Assembly (NCBI GenBank): GCA_017893485.1
Contig: CM030363.1
Location: 109,611,073-109,675,072 of the forward strand
Source: Hemerocallis citrina
Lineage: Eukaryota; Streptophyta; Magnoliopsida; Asparagales; Asphodelaceae
DNA length: 64,000 nt
Direction of reading: 5' to 3'
The translations under genes were made by a program, and so were the position numbers. The notes under the pieces were generated by a model. The model did no database searches. It was not told the origin of the DNA and was given only the letters and a program-made list of their open reading frames with translations. Each line of letters begins with the position of its first letter. The first letter of the stretch is position 1. Shown here piece by piece: positions 21,500 to 33,210 of this stretch.

Positions 21500-24400
21500 T
21501 GTAACTCCTATTTCCCCGTATTTGTATTTTGTACTGTTTTGTGCCGTATTGTACCTTCTTGACTATTTTGATATCAGGCAATTGTTTTTTGATTGGATGG
21601 AATTATTATTTCTGGTCTCAACTCGAATTTGTGGGTTCTTTTGTCAAATTCGCTTGTGTGCCATCTTGTCCCGTTCTTCATGAAAATAGCCCGATTCTCC
21701 TCGTTTATCTTTCTAATCCCCATTATTGTGCTTTTTGACCATTTCATCTGTTGGGCTCTTTTTGAAACGGGTCCCCTAAACTCTCAAACCCGCAAACCCG
21801 CTAACCTAGTGTTTAAACCCCTAACCCTAATCTCTACTGTTAAAACCTAACCCCTAATCCTTCCGCCGCTAATCATCTTCCCCGTTCTTCTCCATCCATC
21901 GCCCGCCCCTTCACCTCGTCTCCCTCTCGTCTTCACAGCCACCACCAGACCACTCCATCGCCGTAGAGCTCCCGAACCCATCGCCATTAACCCAACCCAT
22001 TTCGAACCCATTAATCGAACGCCTCCGACCACCTCTACTCGACCCCTCACCGCCTCGTCGACCCCCCTCAGCACCACCGCCTCCACAAACCCCCATCGGC
22101 GTCGCCTCCATCCCCCCACAGCGCCGCCGATCCCTGTTTCCCTCTCCCCTGTTCGAAACCACGAGCAGAGCCCGCCGCGCGTCGCTTCTCGACGTCGTCG
22201 CCGCCTCACCGCACTCCGACACTACCGCAGTCGCCGCCAGAGAACCAGCCACGCCGTCGCCCCTCTCCCTCGAGCTCCACTCAGTCGAACGTCGGAGAAG
22301 AAGGAGATCGAACGAAGAAGAAGAAGAGAAAGAGCGGGAGCGTTTCTCAGCCGCCAGATCTCTTCAAGATCCGCGCTCCAGATTGCTGTTCGCTGTGCGC
22401 CCGCACCAGATCCCGGATCCGCTGTTCGCTGTTCTGGATCTGATCCGCTGCATTGCTGTGTTCTGACTGGACGGGTTTGTTGTTTCCTGTTCTACCCGCA
22501 GCGAATCCGAAGCCGTGTTTCGCTGTTCTGAGCCGATCTTGTGCGCAAGGAAAGCTCGATCTTCGATCAGATTTTGCACGCGCTTTTCGAGGATATTTCT
22601 GGGGATTTTTCTACTCTTTTTGCTTCAACAAGCGGAGATTTTAATCGTCATTTAAGGCAAGTAACCTTGTACATCTTATTGTCCTAGTACAAGTCTCCTT
22701 GAAATACCACATGTAGTTAGTTGTGACTCTCCTTTGAAATATCATAGTAAAACAATTTGAACCTTCAAACTCACCAATCTAAGAGTCACAAAGCTTCCTC
22801 GTATTAAATAATAATTCAATTGGACTCTTTTATCTCCTTGAACTTGCGAATCACATGGACATATGAATTAAGGACCCCTAGAAATTGTAGACGCATATAA
22901 ATTTAGTGTTTTGGCAATTTGTGATTATTATGACTTGGAAAATATTATTATTCGCTGTTTGATTCCCATTACCATGTATTTGTGCCACATAATGATTTTA
23001 GACACCAAATTACATAATTCTATGAAATCTACATTAGTGAATTATCTCCCTATGTTGCTGTCTGGATTTTCTTTTGCGGTTTCGACCCTCTTATCTTTGG
23101 AATTTGGGCCCGAGGCCTGAATATGAAACGTAGATCAGGATGTGTAGATGTCGATAGACTCCAGAATGATTGAATTTGGAGTTACGGTCTAGGAGATATG
23201 GCTGTTACACTGCAGCTGTGTCAGTAGGCGCAGTTTTGTAAAAACTGCTGTATATATTGACTTTGCGAATTATTTTAGCTGTACAAACAGCGTGCGTTTG
23301 ACCCCAAATTTTGTGTGTAGCTGCTGGACATCATCTAGGACATCCCTAAATTTTTCTAGAATTAATTTACAACATTTACTTAGGTGTGCTTGCTTGATAA
23401 GAGTTAATAACAATAACAAGCCGGGGTTTGGGAAAGATTATAGAGTGGACAATATAGATACGTGTACTCGGAAGGGGGCCCGTGTTTCCCAATACTTGGT
23501 TCATGAACTTGTTGTATCTTGTTTGATTCATGGAGTCGGTTACTCGGCTCATGAACTTGTTGATTCTTGAACCCATTGTGCGGTTCTTGAACTTGCTTGT
23601 GGATTCGCGAACTTGCTTCGTGAACTTGTTATTTAATTTTCGATTCATGAACCAAGGCTTGCTTGATACTTGATACCTGAGTACGCCGCCCTATAAAATC
23701 CATTACTAGATCTAAACGAAAGTGCTTTGACTGTAGCAACCATGTAGTAAAAGAATGGATGCATGTCGTGCTACCTAGCTAGTAACTCACCACTAGACTT
23801 GAACTTGATAACTTGGACTCGATAACTTGAACTAGACTTGGACTTGAGAACTTGAGCTAGATAACTTGACACTTGGACTTGATGACTAGACATTTGAGAC
23901 CTAACATTTAAAATAACATATGACACTAGACTTGAGTTTGACACTTGACATTAATTACCCTTATAGGTGTACCTGACATGTGATTCACCACTAGCAGTTG
24001 TTATCCAACCTAGTTATTAAGATGATCCCTCTTACTAGCTAGTCTTTGAATTTGCCTACTACTCCTCATAATTCTTGCTATATTTTTGATTCCAACTCTT
24101 GTCTTTTCCTTACTTGTACTTGTTTTCACTATTTGTGGCCCTAGCTTGCACTAAGGGCATTTTCTCTTGTTTTTCCCTTTGTTTCCTGTTTATGTTTATT
24201 AAACAGACTTTGGAGACGAGCTGCCCGCGGGACTTGGTGAGCAAAAGTTCTAGTTTCCAAGTGGAGAAGGACTTGACTGGAACATTTTAATTTCTTGCAT
24301 TATTAGTTTATTTGAATTATTATTTTTCTTGAAAAATTGAGAACTTGTAACGGGCTGATGTTCCCGAGTTTTACTTTGATTCAGACTTGAAACTACTTGG

Positions 24401-24588
24401 ATGGTTTATTATAATTCAGTTGTTTCTGTTGCTAGAAAATTATTCATGCATGCTTGGTTTATATATCTCTCTTGTTATATACTTGTTGTGATGCTGGGTC
24501 GATCCTACAGCTTATGGATGATTGAGAAATCATTCGCTAGGCTTAGTCATGCACTCGTATTCCGTATTTTGGGAAGCGGGGCGTGACA
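21500..24588 (+). mobile_element. E2 Ty3 retrotransposon, 5' LTR
   Basis: A 3089-bp LTR from TGTAACTCC to GGGCGTGACA, repeated at 29530-32618 with about 13 differences by eye, nearly all transitions. A TATTTAAA-like box (intact in the right copy near 29848) precedes an unusually GC-rich block at about 21840-22600 that could be the transcribed leader. TTTAAG/GCAAGT at 22657 looks like a GC-type splice donor. Two arrays of GAACTTG-like repeats lie at about 23500-23650 and 23800-23950. The Arg-rich minus ORFs in the GC block are composition artefacts. Confidence 0.95.
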
Positions 24589-24598
24589 AGGTTTCTAG

Positions 24599-24610
24599 TG
24601 GTATCAGAGC
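24599..24610 (+). other. E2 primer-binding site (tRNA-iMet)
   Basis: TGGTATCAGAGC lies ten bases after the LTR. The longer match TGGTATCAGAGCCAGG is shared with the copia element. Confidence 0.9.
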
Positions 24611-24759
24611 CAGGTTTTGGCTAATGTGTTAGTTGACTAATACATTAGACAGACCTGACTCAATCAGGGTTAACTCAGCATTTGACAGGCCATGAGATTG
24701 CATGAAGAATTTTATTATCAACTTGATCTGGATCCTGAATGTTTTGGTTTGTGCAGGAC

Positions 24760-25965
24760 ATGGCTCGAAGGAACGCTTCGTCTTCCCAGTCTGGGGGTGA
24801 TCAGGCAGATCAGCCCGCCATTGCGCAGCTGTTGCTGTTGCAACAAGAACAGAATGAGCGTCTCGCGCAGCAGATGATGCAGATGCAGCGAGACCATGCC
24901 GAGATGATGAGGGCAGCCCTAGGAGCTGCCAACAGAGAGCCGCTTGCACCTGCACCCGTGGGACTGCCACCTAGACCGGGTACTGTAGCCGATTTCATGA
25001 GGCTGCATCCCAACAAGTTTACTGGAGCTGAAGGTCCACTAGAGGCTGAGCAGTGGCTCATCAGGACTGAGCAGCTGTTGTTCGCTGCCAGGATAGCTGA
25101 CGTGGATCGAGTGGATGTTGTAAGCATCCAGCTGGTGGATCTCGCTCATATCTGGTGGAGATCAGAGATGGAGAGACTTGAGCGCCCCGTCACCTGGGCC
25201 GTTTTCAGGGAGAGCTTCCTTACTAAGTTCTTCCCGGATGTCATCAGGAACGAGATGGAACGACAGTTTGTTGCGCTCACCCAGGTTCGTCAAATAGTGT
25301 TTTATATGCAAATTTTCATTTGTCCGCTTATGATATACTGATGCTTAACTAAAACACTATCTTGAACCAGGGAAATCGTACCGTGGACGAGTATGTCGCG
25401 GAGTTTACTCGTTTGAGTCGCTTTGCCACGACTATGGTGGCTGATGATGAGGCCAAGGGCCGTCGCTTTCTGCTGGGTTTGGACATCGACATCCAGGATC
25501 GCTTGGCGGCTTTGAGGCTTCGCTCCTATCCTGATATCTTAGAGGCCGCCAGGAGCCAGGAACAGACCAGCAAACGGAAGCGTGCTATCAAGCAGTCTGC
25601 CCCGCACCCTGTCGCTGCTAGGCCCACTGGAGGGCCAATCAGGAGGCCACTTCCAGCCCATCCTGCCAGGGCTGCTCCTTACCCTGCTGCTCCACAGAGA
25701 GGGAACTACTGTGACTTCTGCCAGATTCCCGGGCATGTGCGCAAGGATTGCAGACGGGCTAACCGTCGATGTTTTGAGTGTGGCGCTGGAGATCACACTG
25801 TTCGGGACTGTCCGCAGAGGAGGACTGCGCCAGTTCAGGGTCAGGCTAGGCCACCACTTCCCCCTCAGCATCAGATCGTCGGTCAAAGGACCGCTGCCCC
25901 GAGGAGAGGTCAGGCCTTCAACCTGACTACAGAGGAAGCTGAGACCGCGGAGGAAGTCGTTGCAG
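24760..25965 (+). CDS. gag: E2 Gag (two exons joined over 25285-25370)
   Basis: Exon 1 runs 24760-25284 and exon 2 runs 25371-25965. The ATG at 24760 follows a GTGCAG acceptor. The N-terminus has a Gln/Met-rich helix (QQEQNERLAQQMMQMQ). The Gag core follows (FTGAEGPLEAEQWL, WWRSEM, FFPDVIRNEMERQF, then VDEYVAEF in exon 2). Two CCHC knuckles, CDFCQIPGHVRKDC and CFECGAGDHTVRDC, lie near the end. Exon 1 ends on a whole Gln codon and exon 2 starts on a Gly codon, both in frame with the family pattern. Exon 2 ends in phase 1 at the gag-protease intron. No stop or frameshift is present, so this Gag looks functional. Confidence 0.88.
25285..25370 (+). other. Intron inside E2 gag, 86 bp, phase 0
   Basis: CAG/GTTCGT at 25285 and GAACCAG ending at 25370 bound an AT-rich stretch containing stops. 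The flanking Gag motifs, which are continuous in E1 (7440-series Gag core without a break), are separated here exactly by this stretch. E1 and interior A lack an intron at this place. Confidence 0.75.
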
Positions 25966-26113
25966 GTATAATTGTATTTTATTGTATGTTATTTATTTTG
26001 TGCTCTATTGTTCATCTTGCATTATACCTTGTGTAGTTCCTTTCACACCCGTATTTACTATCCCTTATTATCCTGCATATTCACCCCTTCCCGTATTTTT
26101 GACTCCATCTTAG
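25966..26113 (+). other. Gag-protease intron of E2, 148 bp, phase 1
   Basis: GCAG/GTATAA at 25966 and CCATCTTAG ending at 26113. G at 25965 plus GT at 26114-26115 form a Gly codon, and the protease frame continues. The sequence between is T-rich and hydrophobic when read through, unlike protein. Position and phase equal those of E1 and of interiors A and B. Confidence 0.75.
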
Positions 26114-29100
26114 GTATTATCCTAGTCCATTCTTTTCCTGCCCACGTCTTATTTGATTCCGGGGCAACCCACTCTTTTGTTTCCTCCCGCTTCGTGGATC
26201 GGCATCAACTGGAGTGCAGTGATATGCAGACAGCTTGGAACATTACCACAGGTGGCGGTGTTGTCGTGTGCTCCAAGGAGTGTAAGCAGAGTCCCTTGAT
26301 TATTGGGGACAGGGATTTCAAGGCAGACCTGATTATGATTGGCAATTCAGGTTTCGATGTGATTCTCGGCATGGATTGGCTGGGAGAGTCTCACGCAGTC
26401 ATCGATTGCCGAGCGAAGAAGGTGGTGTTCAGGATTCCGGAGCAGGATGAGTTCGAATTCCATGCTGGGGAAACGCCTCTTGGGCGAGGTAAGAAGGCGG
26501 CACATGATGAAGATTGTGCAATGGAATTGAACACAGGCTGTGAGGCTGCGCCTCTTGTAGTGCGGGAATTCCTGGATGTATTCCCAGAGGAATTGCCCGG
26601 GTTACCTCCAGATCGAGAGGTGGAGTTTAGTATTGACGTGCTGCCTGGTACAGCGCCTATATCGAAGAGCCCGTACAGAATGGCGCCAGTTGAGCTTGCA
26701 GAGTTGAAGGTGCAGATCCAAGGTTTATTGGATTTGGGTTTTATCAGACCAAGTGTGTCGCCATGGGGAGCTCCTGTGATATTCGTCAGTAAGAAGGACG
26801 GAAGCCGCAGGTTGTGTATGGATTACCGAGAGCTAAACAATGTTACTGTGAAGAATCGGTATCCACTACCCAGGATCGACGACCTATTTGATCAGTTGGG
26901 CGGTGCTGCAGTGTTTTCGAAGCTGGATCTTCGCTCGGGGTACCATCAAGTGAAAGTGAAAGCAGCGGATGTGCCGAAGACTGCGTTCAGGACCAGGTAC
27001 GGGCATTATGAGTTCTTGGTGATGCCCTTCGGTGTCACGAATGCCCCAGCAGTATTTATGAGCTTGATGAACAGAGTCTTCTCCCAGTTCCTCGACAGAT
27101 TCGTGGTAGTCTTCATAGACGACATCTTAGTGTATTCGCGGAATCGAGAAGAGCATGCGGAGCATCTGAGAACAGTCTTGCAGACTCTGAGGGAGAACAA
27201 GCTCTATGGGAAACTCAGCAAGTGTGAGTTCTGGCTTGATCGAGTTCCATTTTTGGGGCATATCATCTCGGGCGAGGGAGTCTCAGTTGATCCGTCCAAG
27301 ATTGCTGCAGTGAAGGATTGGCCAGTGCCAAAGTCAGTTTCTGAAGTGAGGAGTTTTCTCGGGCTAGCAGGGTATTACAGGAAGTTTGTACAGGATTTCT
27401 CGAAGATTGCTGGGCCGTTGACTAAGCTGACAGGGAAGGACCAGAGGTTTGTGTGGAATGAGGCCTGCGGTGAAGCTTTCACCGAGTTGAAGAACAGGTT
27501 GACTTCAGCACCCGTGTTAACTATACCAGATGGTTCGGGTGGCTTCGTTATCCACTGCGATGCGTCAGGCAGAGGTTTAGGTGCAGTGCTGATGCAGAAG
27601 GGTCGGGTGGTTGCTTATGCGTCCAGGCAGTTGAGACCGCACGAGAAGAACTACCCTACTCACGACTTGGAGTTGGCAGCAGTGATCTACGCTCTGAAGT
27701 TGTGGAGACATTACTTGCTGGGAGACCGAGTGGAAATTTTTACTGACCACAAGAGTCTCAAGTATGTCTTTACTCAGAAAGAGCTGAATATGAGGCAGAG
27801 GCGCTGGTTGGAATTGATGGCGGACTACGACATCAACTTGCAGTATCACCCTGGTAAGGTGAACATGGTGCCGGATGCATTGAGTAGGAGACCAGCCGTC
27901 ATGTGTTTGACTCAACAGAAGGAACTTATCGAGCAGATGAGGAGATTAGACCTGAATGTGATTTTGCCAGGCACCGATAGCAGTTTCATGATGCTTCAGT
28001 TGCAGTCGTCTTTGGTGGAACAGATCAAGGAAGCTCAGGCAGGTGATGAGCAGTTGCAGAAGTTCAGGGCCGAAGTTGAGGCAGGTTTGAGGACCGATAT
28101 GATCATTCACTCTGATGGATCACTTCGCTTTGGGGCTAGGCTGTGTGTCCCAAAGGGTGAAGTCAGGCAGAAACTGCTCGAGGAAGCCCACCAGTCAGCT
28201 TATTCTATTCATCCCGGTGGTACCAAGATGTATCAGGATTTGAAGCTCCATTTCTGGTGGCATGGCATGAAGAGGGCAGTGGCCAGATTTGTGTCTCAGT
28301 GCTTGATCTGCCAGCAGGTGAAGGCAGAACATCAGAGAACTGCCGGTTTACTCCAGCCTCTTCCTATTCCGGAGTGGAAGTGGGAGCACATCACTATGGA
28401 TTTTGTGACCGCCTTGCCTCGGAGTCCCAAGGGTCACAATGCCATTCAGGTGATTGTCGACAGACTGACGAAGAGCGCTCATTTCATTCCCTTCAGAGTT
28501 GGCCAGTCTACTGAGACTCTAGCAGAGAGATACATGCAGGAGATTGTCAGACTCCATGGGGTTCCAGTCAGCATCGTATCCGACAGAGATACCCGGTTCC
28601 GATCTCAGTTTTGGGAAAGCCTGCAGAATAGTCTTGGGAGCAAGCTGAAATACAGTACAGCATTCCATCCTCAGACAGATGGACAGTCAGAGAGGACCAT
28701 TCAGACCTTGGAGGATATGTTGAGGTCGTGCGTGCTTCAGTTCGGAGGATCTTGGGAGGACCACCTACACTTAGTGGAGTTCTCGTACAACAACAGCTAT
28801 CAGGCCAGTCTTAAAGCTGCACCGTACGAGGCATTGTATGGTCGGAAGTGCAGGTCGCCAGTGTGCTGGGACGACATTGGTGAAAGGAAGTTATTGGGGC
28901 CAGATTTGATTGTCAAGACTGTCGACGCAGTGGCTCAGATTAGAAAGCATCTCGTGGCAGCTCAGGACAGACAGAAGAAGTAGGCAGACATTCACAGGAG
29001 GCCATTGGAATTTGAGGTGGGGGACCATGTATTCCTCAAGGTATCGCCATGGAGAGGCGTTATCCGATTTGGAGGTGGAGGCAAGCTAAGCCCCAGATTC

Positions 29101-29436
29101 ATCGGGCCATTCGACATTGTAGAGCGAGTAGGCAAGGTGGCCTATCGACTCGCGCTGCCGCCAGCCCTATCTGGAGTGCATGATGTCTTTCATGTCTCCC
29201 AACTCAGGAGGTACATCAGGGATGAGAGTCATGTGATTGACTACTCGGAGTTGTCGGTACAGCCAGATTTGTCTTGTGAGATTCCGCCGGTCACTATCTT
29301 GGACAGGCGAGAGAAGGTGTTGAAGAACAAGGTTATCAAGCTGGTGCGAGTGGCATGGAATCCTCACTCGCCGGGTGAGTCGACTTGGGAGTTGGAAGAA
29401 GAGATTCAGAAGAAGTTCCCGCATTTATTTTTGTAG
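26114..29436 (+). pseudogene. pol: E2 Pol, complete but for one TAG
   Basis: Protease (DSGATHSF, Asp at 26155), reverse transcriptase (about 26660-27390, FIDD at 27112-27123), RNase H (about 27540-27900; DAS then TDHKSLKY) and integrase. Integrase has an HHCC finger at 28190-28320, catalytic Asp near 28398 and 28580, and Glu near 28692. GPF follows near 29107. The end is a chromodomain-like tail with VRVAWNPHSPGESTWELEEE. The only lesion seen is TAG at 28981-28983, where relatives have Tyr; the frame is open again to 29436. All catalytic residues are present. With very similar LTRs this is the youngest and best-preserved element here. The stop would remove the GPF and chromodomain region. Confidence 0.92.
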
Positions 29437-29512
29437 TCTGTTGTTCCTTCTTTTCTTCTGGGGGGTTACCCTATGTACTACAGGTCTGAATTTCGAGGAC
29501 GAAATTCTGCTT

Positions 29513-29529
29513 GTTAGGTGGGTAGGATT
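29513..29529 (+). other. E2 polypurine tract region
   Basis: GTTAGGTGGGTAGGATT precedes the right LTR. It is a weaker purine tract than that of E1. TTCGAGGACGAAATTCT a short way upstream is the usual Ty3 pre-PPT motif. Confidence 0.65.
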
Positions 29530-32500
29530 TGCAACTCCTATTTCCCCGTATTTGTATTTTGTACTGTTTTGTGCCGTATTGTACCTTCTTGACTATTTTG
29601 ATATCAGGCAATTGTTTTTTGATTGGATGGAATTATTATTTCTGGTCTCAACTCGAATTTGTGGGTTCTTTTGTCAAATTCGCTTGTGTGCCATCTTGTC
29701 CCGTTCTTCATGAAAATAGCCCGATTCTCCTCGTTTATCTTTCTAATCCCCATTATTGTGCTTTTTGACCATTTCATCTGTTGGGCTCTTTTTGAAACGG
29801 GTCCCCTAAACTCTCAAACCCGCAAACCCGCTAACCTAGTATTTAAACCCCTAACCCTAATCTCTACTGTTAAAACCTAACCCCTAATCCTTCCGCCGCT
29901 AATCATCTTCCCCGTTCTTCTCCATCCATCGCCCGCCCCTTCACCTCGTCTCCCTCTCGTCTTCACAGCCACCACCAGACCACTCCATCGCCGTAGAGCT
30001 CCCGAACCCATCGCCATTAACCCAACCCATTTCGAACCCATTAATCGAACGCCTCCGACCACCTCTACTCGACCCCTCACCGCCTCGTCGACCCCCCTCA
30101 GCACCACCGCCTCCACAAACCCCCATCGGCGTCGCCTCCATCCCCCCACAGTGCCGCCGATCCCTGTTTCCCTCTCCCCTGTTCGAAACCACGAGCAGAG
30201 CCCGCCGCGCGTCGCTTCTCGACGTCGTCGCCGCCTCACCGCACTCCGACACTACCGCAGTCGCCGCCAGAGAACCAGCCACGCCGTCACCCCTCTCCCT
30301 CGAGCTCCACTCAGTCGAACGTCGGAGAAGAAGGAGATCGAACGAAGAAGAAGAAGAGAAAGAGCGGGAGCGTTTCTCAGCCGCCAGATCTCTTCAAGAT
30401 CCGCGCTCCAGATTGCTGTTCGCTGTGCGCCCGCACCAGATCCCGGATCCGCTGTTCGCTGTTCTGGATCTGATCCGCTGCATTGCTGTGTTCTGACTGG
30501 ACGGGTTTGTTGTTTCCTGTTCTACCCGCAGCGAATCCGAAGCCGTGTTTCGCTGTTCTGAGCCGATCTTGTGCGCAAGGAAAGCTCGATCTTCGATCAG
30601 ATTTTGCACGCGCTTTTCGAGGATATTTCTGGGGATTTTTCTACTCTTTTTGCTTCAACAAGCGGAGATTTTAATCGTCATTTAAGGCAAGTAACCTTGT
30701 ACATCTTATTGTCCTAGTACAAGTCTCCTTGAAATACCACATGTAGTTAGTTGTGACTCTCCTTTGAAATATCATAGTAAAACAATTTGAACCTTCAAAC
30801 TCACCAATCTAAGAGTCACAAAGCTTCCTCGTATTAAATAATAATTCAATTGGACTCTTTTATCTCCTTGAACTTGCGAATCACATGGACATATGAATTA
30901 AGGACCCCTAGAAATTGTAGACGCATATAAATTTAGTGTTTTGGCAATTTGTGATTATTATGACTTGGAAAATATTATTATTCGCTGTTTGATTCCCATT
31001 ACCATGTATTTGTGCCACATAATGATTTTAGACACCAAATTACATAATTCTATGAAATCTACATTAGTGAATTATCTCCCTATGTTGCTGTCTGGATTTT
31101 CTTTTGCGGTTTCGACCCTCTTATCTTTGGAATTTGGGCCCGAGGCCTGAATATGAAACGTAGATCAGGATGTGTAGATGTCGATAGACTCCAGAATGAT
31201 TGAATTTGGAGTTACGGTCTAGGAGATATGGCTGTTACACTGCAGCTGTGTCAGTAGGCGCAGTTTTGTAAAAACTGCTGTATATATTGACTTTGCGAAT
31301 TATTTTAGCTGTACAAACAGCGTGCGTTTGACCCCAAATTTTGTGTGTAGCTGCTGGACATCATTTAGGACATCCCTAAATTTTTCTAGAATTAATTTAC
31401 AACATTTACTTAGGTGTGCTTGCTTGATAAGAGTTAATAACAATAACAAGCCGGGGTTTGGGAAAGATTATAGAGTGGACAATATAGATACGTGTACTCG
31501 GAAGGGGGCCCGTGTTTCCCAATACTTGGTTCATGAACTTGTTGTATCTTGTTTGATTCATGGAGTCGGTTACTCGGCTCATGAACTTGTTGATTCTTGA
31601 ACCCATTGTGCGGTTCTTGAACTTGCTTGTGGATTCGCGAACTTGCTTCGTGAACTTGTTATTTAATTTTCGATTCATGAACCAAGGCTTGCTTGATACT
31701 TGATACCTGAGTACGCCGCCCTATAAAATCCATTACTAGATCTAAACAAAAGTGCTTTGACTGTAGCAACCATGTAGTAAAAGAATGGATGCATGTCGTG
31801 CTACCTAGCTAGTAACTCACCACTAGATTTGAACTTGATAACTTGGACTCGATAACTTGAACTAGACTTGGACTTGAGAACTTGAGCTAGATAACTTGAC
31901 ACTTGGACTTGATGACTAGACATTTGAGACCTAACATTTAAAATAACATATGACACTAGACTTGAGTTTGACACTTGACATTAATTACCCTTATAGGTGT
32001 ACCTGACATGTGATTCACCACTAGTAGTTGTTATCCAACCTAGTTATTAAGATGATCCCTCTTGCTAGCTAGTCTTTGAATTTGCCTACTACTCCTCATA
32101 ATTCTTGCTATATTTTTGATTCCAACTCTTGTCTTTTCCTTACTTGTACTTGCTTTCACTATTTGTGGCCCTAGCTTGCACTAAGGGCATTTTCTCTTGT
32201 TTTTTCCTTTGTTTTCTGTTTATGTTTATTAAACAGACTTTGGAGACGAGCTGCCCGCGGGACTTGGTGAGCAAAAGTTCTAGTTTCCAAGTGGAGAAGG
32301 ACTTGACTGGAACATTTTAATTTCTTGCATTATTAGTTTATTTGAATTATTATTTTTCTTGAAAAATTGAGAACTTGTAACGGGCTGATGTTCCCGAGTT
32401 TTACTTTGATTCAGACTTGAAACTACTTGGATGGTTTATTATAATTCAGTTGTTTCTGTTGCTAGAAAATTATTCATGCATGCTTGGTTTATATATCTCT

Positions 32501-32618
32501 CTTGTTATATACTTGTTGTGATGCTGGGTCGATCCTACAGCTTATGGATGATTGAGAAATCATTCGCTGGGCTTAGTCATGCACTCGTATTCCGTATTTT
32601 GGGAAGCGGGGCGTGACA
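29530..32618 (+). mobile_element. E2 Ty3 retrotransposon, 3' LTR
   Basis: A 3089-bp twin of the left LTR. It begins TGCAACTCC where the left copy has TGTAACTCC, and ends GCGTGACA before the TSD AGATT (32619-32623). It has the same GC-rich leader block, repeat arrays and GC-type donor (about 30687). Confidence 0.95.
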
Positions 32619-32623
32619 AGATT

Positions 32624-33210
32624 TGATTTAAATTATGAATTTAAATTAAATAGTAATTCGAATTTATTTATGATATTAATTAAGTGGGACTTAATTAATT
32701 AATTAAATATAATTTCAAATTTGCTAATGATTAGAATTAGAATTATATTAGAATATTAATTAAGTTTGACTTAATTATTTATTTAATTAAGAATTCTAAT
32801 TTTAATAAAAGCCCAATAGGATTGGGCTTTAGAAAAACAGATTTGTCTCTCTATATAAAGATCTTAAACTCTCAAATTGTTTTTTTGAGGCTAAGAAAAA
32901 AAAAAACCCTAGCCGTTTGAGAGAAGAAGATGGAGATAGAGAGAATTTGTTTTTTGGATGCTAGTACATCGCTCCTTCAAATACCAAGTGTTCGTGTGGA
33001 TACCGATAGAGCGTAGATCACGTCAGCGGGATGCGTGGTGATTCAAGAAGCTTGGACCTCCATTAGTCATCCTTTTCTCAACTGTTAAAGCTTCGTTTTA
33101 AGGTAAACGTTCATAATTACGAATTAAACGTCTTGTTTTGCATGGATCCTGCGATTGGGTTTCGATTTTATTGTTTTAATCCGCTGCATTTATGCCCCGA
33201 AAACCCAACA
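32624..33210 (+). mobile_element. Copia element 5' LTR, second part
   Basis: Continues the LTR interrupted at 21499 and ends AAACCCAACA. It contains the LTR TATA box TATATAAA at 32852-32859 and a donor TTTTAAG/GTAAAC at 33103. Together with 20530-21499 it makes about 1557 bp, against 1560 bp for the intact right LTR. Confidence 0.95.

Noticed and set aside
21847..22252. Two overlapping Arg/Gly-rich minus-strand ORFs, repeated at 29877-30282
   Set aside because: They lie antisense in the GC-rich part of the E2 LTR, overlap in different frames, and have the composition expected from GC bias; no motif seen.
30151..30561. 136-codon plus ORF in the right E2 LTR
   Set aside because: Interrupted in the left LTR by single changes, Arg-rich from base composition, no recognisable domain.
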